Source: Clostridia bacterium (GTDB lineage: Bacteria > Bacillota > Clostridia > Christensenellales > CALWSW01). Taken from it: a DNA stretch of 8,443 nucleotides. The notes beneath the pieces were generated by a model. It worked only from the letters and a program-made list of their open reading frames with translations, made no database searches and was not told the origin of the DNA. This document shows, one piece after another, positions 7,350 through 8,443 of the stretch. The DNA is taken from the NCBI GenBank assembly GCA_019421925.1, contig JAHZEH010000056.1:1265-9707 (forward strand), read 5' to 3'. Numbering within the stretch: the stretch's first letter is position 1; the number at the start of each line of letters is the position of its first letter. The position numbers and the translations under genes are program-made.

Positions 7350-7610
7350 CTATTCTCCCAGCGTCTCAATGCAGTTCTCCTCCATCCATGCGCAGCGCGT
7401 CTTGAAATCTGAAACCACCAGCTCAATAATTGTACCCTTCTCAGGGTCGTCATAAGCCCGCTGGCGGATCACGCGGGTGGAATCAGCGTCCGGCACGCCC
7501 TTTCGGCTTGCGCAGGGCACAACTATGAGCACGGCGCCCACGTGAAGCAGGCGCCGTTTCGCTTCTTCCATATCAAGACCGAGCACGAGGGGAATCCGGT
7601 CTTCTTTCAT
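7350..7610 (-). CDS. Small stand-alone PASTA-like domain protein
   Basis: An 86-residue protein of unknown role. Residues 6-68 read like one divergent PASTA domain: IPLVLGLDMEEAKRRLLHVG resembles the family opening (P-x-V-x-G-L-x3-E-A-x3-L), and the later STRVIRQRAYDDPEKGTIIEL with VVSD resembles the usual I-x-Q-x-P-x2-G-x3-G-x2-I-x-L-x-V-S ending. There is no signal peptide or membrane segment, so it appears cytosolic, unlike typical PASTA domains, which are extracellular parts of Ser/Thr kinases and penicillin-binding proteins. The tail carries C73 and C80, with C33 in the middle. Its ATG overlaps the frr stop by one base (TAATG) and has GGAAG 4 nt upstream; uppS begins 34 nt after its stop. 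Such coupling argues it is a real gene. The domain call is by eye, so moderate confidence; a wall-precursor link is only suggested by uppS. Confidence 0.75.
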   Translation of the reverse strand: MKEDRIPLVLGLDMEEAKRRLLHVGAVLIVVPCASRKGVPDADSTRVIRQRAYDDPEKGTIIELVVSDFKTRCAWMEENCIETLGE

Positions 7611-8167
7611 TAAACTTCCATGATCTCCTTTTCTTTGTCCGCAGCAATCTTATCAATGTCCTTGATAAAACTGTCAGTGGCCTTCTGGATCTCCGCCTCA
7701 TACTTTTTGAGATCGTCCTCCGTCAGCTCGCCCGCCTTCTCCTGCTTTTTGAGCTGGTCGTTGGCATCCCTGCGGATGGAGCGAATGGCAACCTTGCTCT
7801 CCTCCGCCTTCTTACGGACCACCTTGCACAGCTCCTTGCGGCGCTCCTGAGTGAGCTCCGGGAAGACCAGGCGGATAGCCTTGCCGTCGTTGGAGGGATT
7901 GATCCCCACGTCAGACTGCTGGATGGCCTTCTCGATATCCTTGATAGCCTTCGTATCCCATACGCTGATGGTCAGAAGGCGGGGCTCAGGGATGGAGATA
8001 TTACCGAGCTGGTTGATAGGCGTAGGAGTGCCGTAATAGTCCACCATGACGCGGTCGAGCACCTGGGCGTTGGCGCGGCCAGCGCGCAAAGAGGCGTAAT
8101 CTTTCTGCAATACAGAAAGAGTTTTGGTCATTTTATCCTTGGCGGTAGTGATTACTTCGGAACTCAT
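7610..8167 (-). CDS. frr: Ribosome recycling factor
   Basis: Splits post-termination ribosomes together with EF-G. The product is exactly 185 residues, the usual family length. It shows the conserved LRAGRANAQVLDRVMVDYYGTPTPINQLGNIS region at about 27-58, EPRLLTISVWD, SDVGINPSNDGKAIRL at 85-100, and LTQERRKELCKVVRKKAEESKVAIRSIRRDA near 105-135, followed by the charged helical C-terminus. ATG 8167 is selected by a full consensus AGGAGGT sequence whose AGGAGG ends 9 nt upstream; the frame is open to 8239 but that extension has no family similarity. It follows pyrH as in most bacteria, and its TAA overlaps the ATG of the small downstream gene. Confidence 0.98.
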   Translation of the reverse strand: MSSEVITTAKDKMTKTLSVLQKDYASLRAGRANAQVLDRVMVDYYGTPTPINQLGNISIPEPRLLTISVWDTKAIKDIEKAIQQSDVGINPSNDGKAIRLVFPELTQERRKELCKVVRKKAEESKVAIRSIRRDANDQLKKQEKAGELTEDDLKKYEAEIQKATDSFIKDIDKIAADKEKEIMEV

Positions 8168-8172
8168 CGAAA

Positions 8173-8182
8173 GATACCTCCT
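8173..8182 (-). promoter_or_regulatory. Strong ribosome binding site of frr
   Basis: AGGAGG followed by TATC in front of the ATG at 8167 matches the anti-Shine-Dalgarno sequence fully. It decides the frr start against the upstream in-frame ATG at 8239. Confidence 0.85.
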
Positions 8183-8210
8183 GCTACTTCGCTTTGGGTT
8201 GGCTAAGACT

Positions 8211-8239
8211 ATTTTAAAGGAGTTTCCTGAAATGGACAA
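8211..8239 (-). promoter_or_regulatory. Putative sigma-A-type promoter for frr and downstream genes
   Basis: On the minus strand TTGTCC (8239-8234) and TAAAAT (8216-8211) are separated by 17 nt, matching 4 of 6 and 5 of 6 consensus bases with ideal spacing. It lies in the 91-nt gap between the pyrH stop and frr, with the -10 box about 43 nt upstream of the frr ATG. Expression from this site would cover frr and the genes after it independently of pyrH. No experiment supports it here. Confidence 0.5.
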
Positions 8240-8258
8240 GCCCCATTTGCCCCAGGCC

Positions 8259-8443
8259 CTAGGCGCCGATATAGGTGCCGGTCACATTGCCTTCCAGCGC
8301 GTCGATCAAATTCTGGGGCTCACGCAGCGCAAAGCAGAAAATGGGCAGCCCGCCCTTGCGGTAATCCCGGCACATGATGATGGATGCCTGGTCCAGGGCA
8401 TCGAGATGCTGGGCGATGACCTCGTCGTAGGTCAGACGGTCGT
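8259..8443 (-). CDS. pyrH: UMP kinase, C-terminal fragment (truncated by window edge)
   Basis: Last 60 residues of an amino-acid-kinase-fold protein, ending at TAG 8261-8259. The visible part contains LTYDEVIAQHLDALDQASIIMCRD, then LPIFCFALREPQNLIDALEGN and VTGTYIGA. This matches the end of bacterial UMP kinase, which has a D-x-A-x3-C-x-D segment, an I-P-I-x-V-F-x-L-x3-G-N-L segment and a final G-T-x-I/V. PyrH phosphorylates UMP to UDP. The position directly upstream of frr is the standard pyrH-frr pairing and supports the call. Only the C-terminus is visible, so the nucleotide-binding part cannot be checked. Confidence 0.88.
   Translation of the reverse strand, partial: DRLTYDEVIAQHLDALDQASIIMCRDYRKGGLPIFCFALREPQNLIDALEGNVTGTYIGA

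Noticed and set aside
7316..7453. Upstream in-frame ATG extending uppS by 46 residues
   Set aside because: It overlaps more than 100 nt of the small PASTA-like gene and encodes an Arg/Trp-rich stretch without family similarity.
8168..8239. Upstream in-frame ATG extending frr by 24 residues
   Set aside because: It would place the consensus ribosome binding site inside the gene and add residues unlike the family; the 185-residue form matches the usual length.

Overview
The window is a single minus-strand gene cluster from a Gram-positive anaerobe, most likely a GC-rich gut clostridium of the Oscillospirales type (Flavonifractor/Intestinimonas-like). Three things point there: a PolC-type replicative polymerase with an embedded proofreading exonuclease, the gene order pyrH-frr-uppS-cdsA-dxr-rseP-ispG-polC, and strong AGGAGG-like ribosome binding sites. 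The exact genus is an inference.

Layout in the direction of transcription (from high to low coordinate): the 3' end of pyrH (UMP kinase, cut by the window edge, stop at 8259); a 91-nt gap with a credible sigma-A-type promoter; frr (8167-7610, ribosome recycling factor); an 86-residue PASTA-like small protein (7610-7350) whose ATG overlaps the frr stop; uppS (7315-6623, undecaprenyl diphosphate synthase); a 440-nt gap with no convincing gene but many self-complementary segments (6622-6183); cdsA (6182-5367, CDP-diacylglycerol synthase); dxr (5342-4188, DXP reductoisomerase); rseP (4173-3136, site-2 intramembrane metalloprotease); ispG (3134 to about 2090, HMBPP synthase); and the first 697 codons of polC (2093 to the left edge).

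The genes join translation (frr), isoprenoid precursor supply by the MEP pathway (dxr, ispG), use of those precursors for the cell-wall lipid carrier (uppS), phospholipid synthesis (cdsA), membrane proteolysis (rseP) and DNA replication (polC). Most junctions are very tight (1-nt overlap, 1, 14, 24 and 34 nt), so cotranscription and translational coupling are likely. The uppS-cdsA gap is the clear exception.

Two places stand out. First, ispG has no stop codon as sequenced: a run of eight G (minus strand, 2109-2102) puts ispG in the same frame as polC, giving one open frame from 3134 to the window edge. One G fewer would give a 347-residue IspG whose TGA overlaps the polC ATG as ATGA, so an indel (error or real slippage) is the leading explanation. 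Second, the 440-nt uppS-cdsA gap is packed with hairpins and framed by a near-identical 11-nt direct repeat, suggesting a structured RNA or a small inserted element. The stand-alone PASTA-like protein between frr and uppS is a third item of interest. No tRNA, rRNA, CRISPR array or transposase gene was seen.
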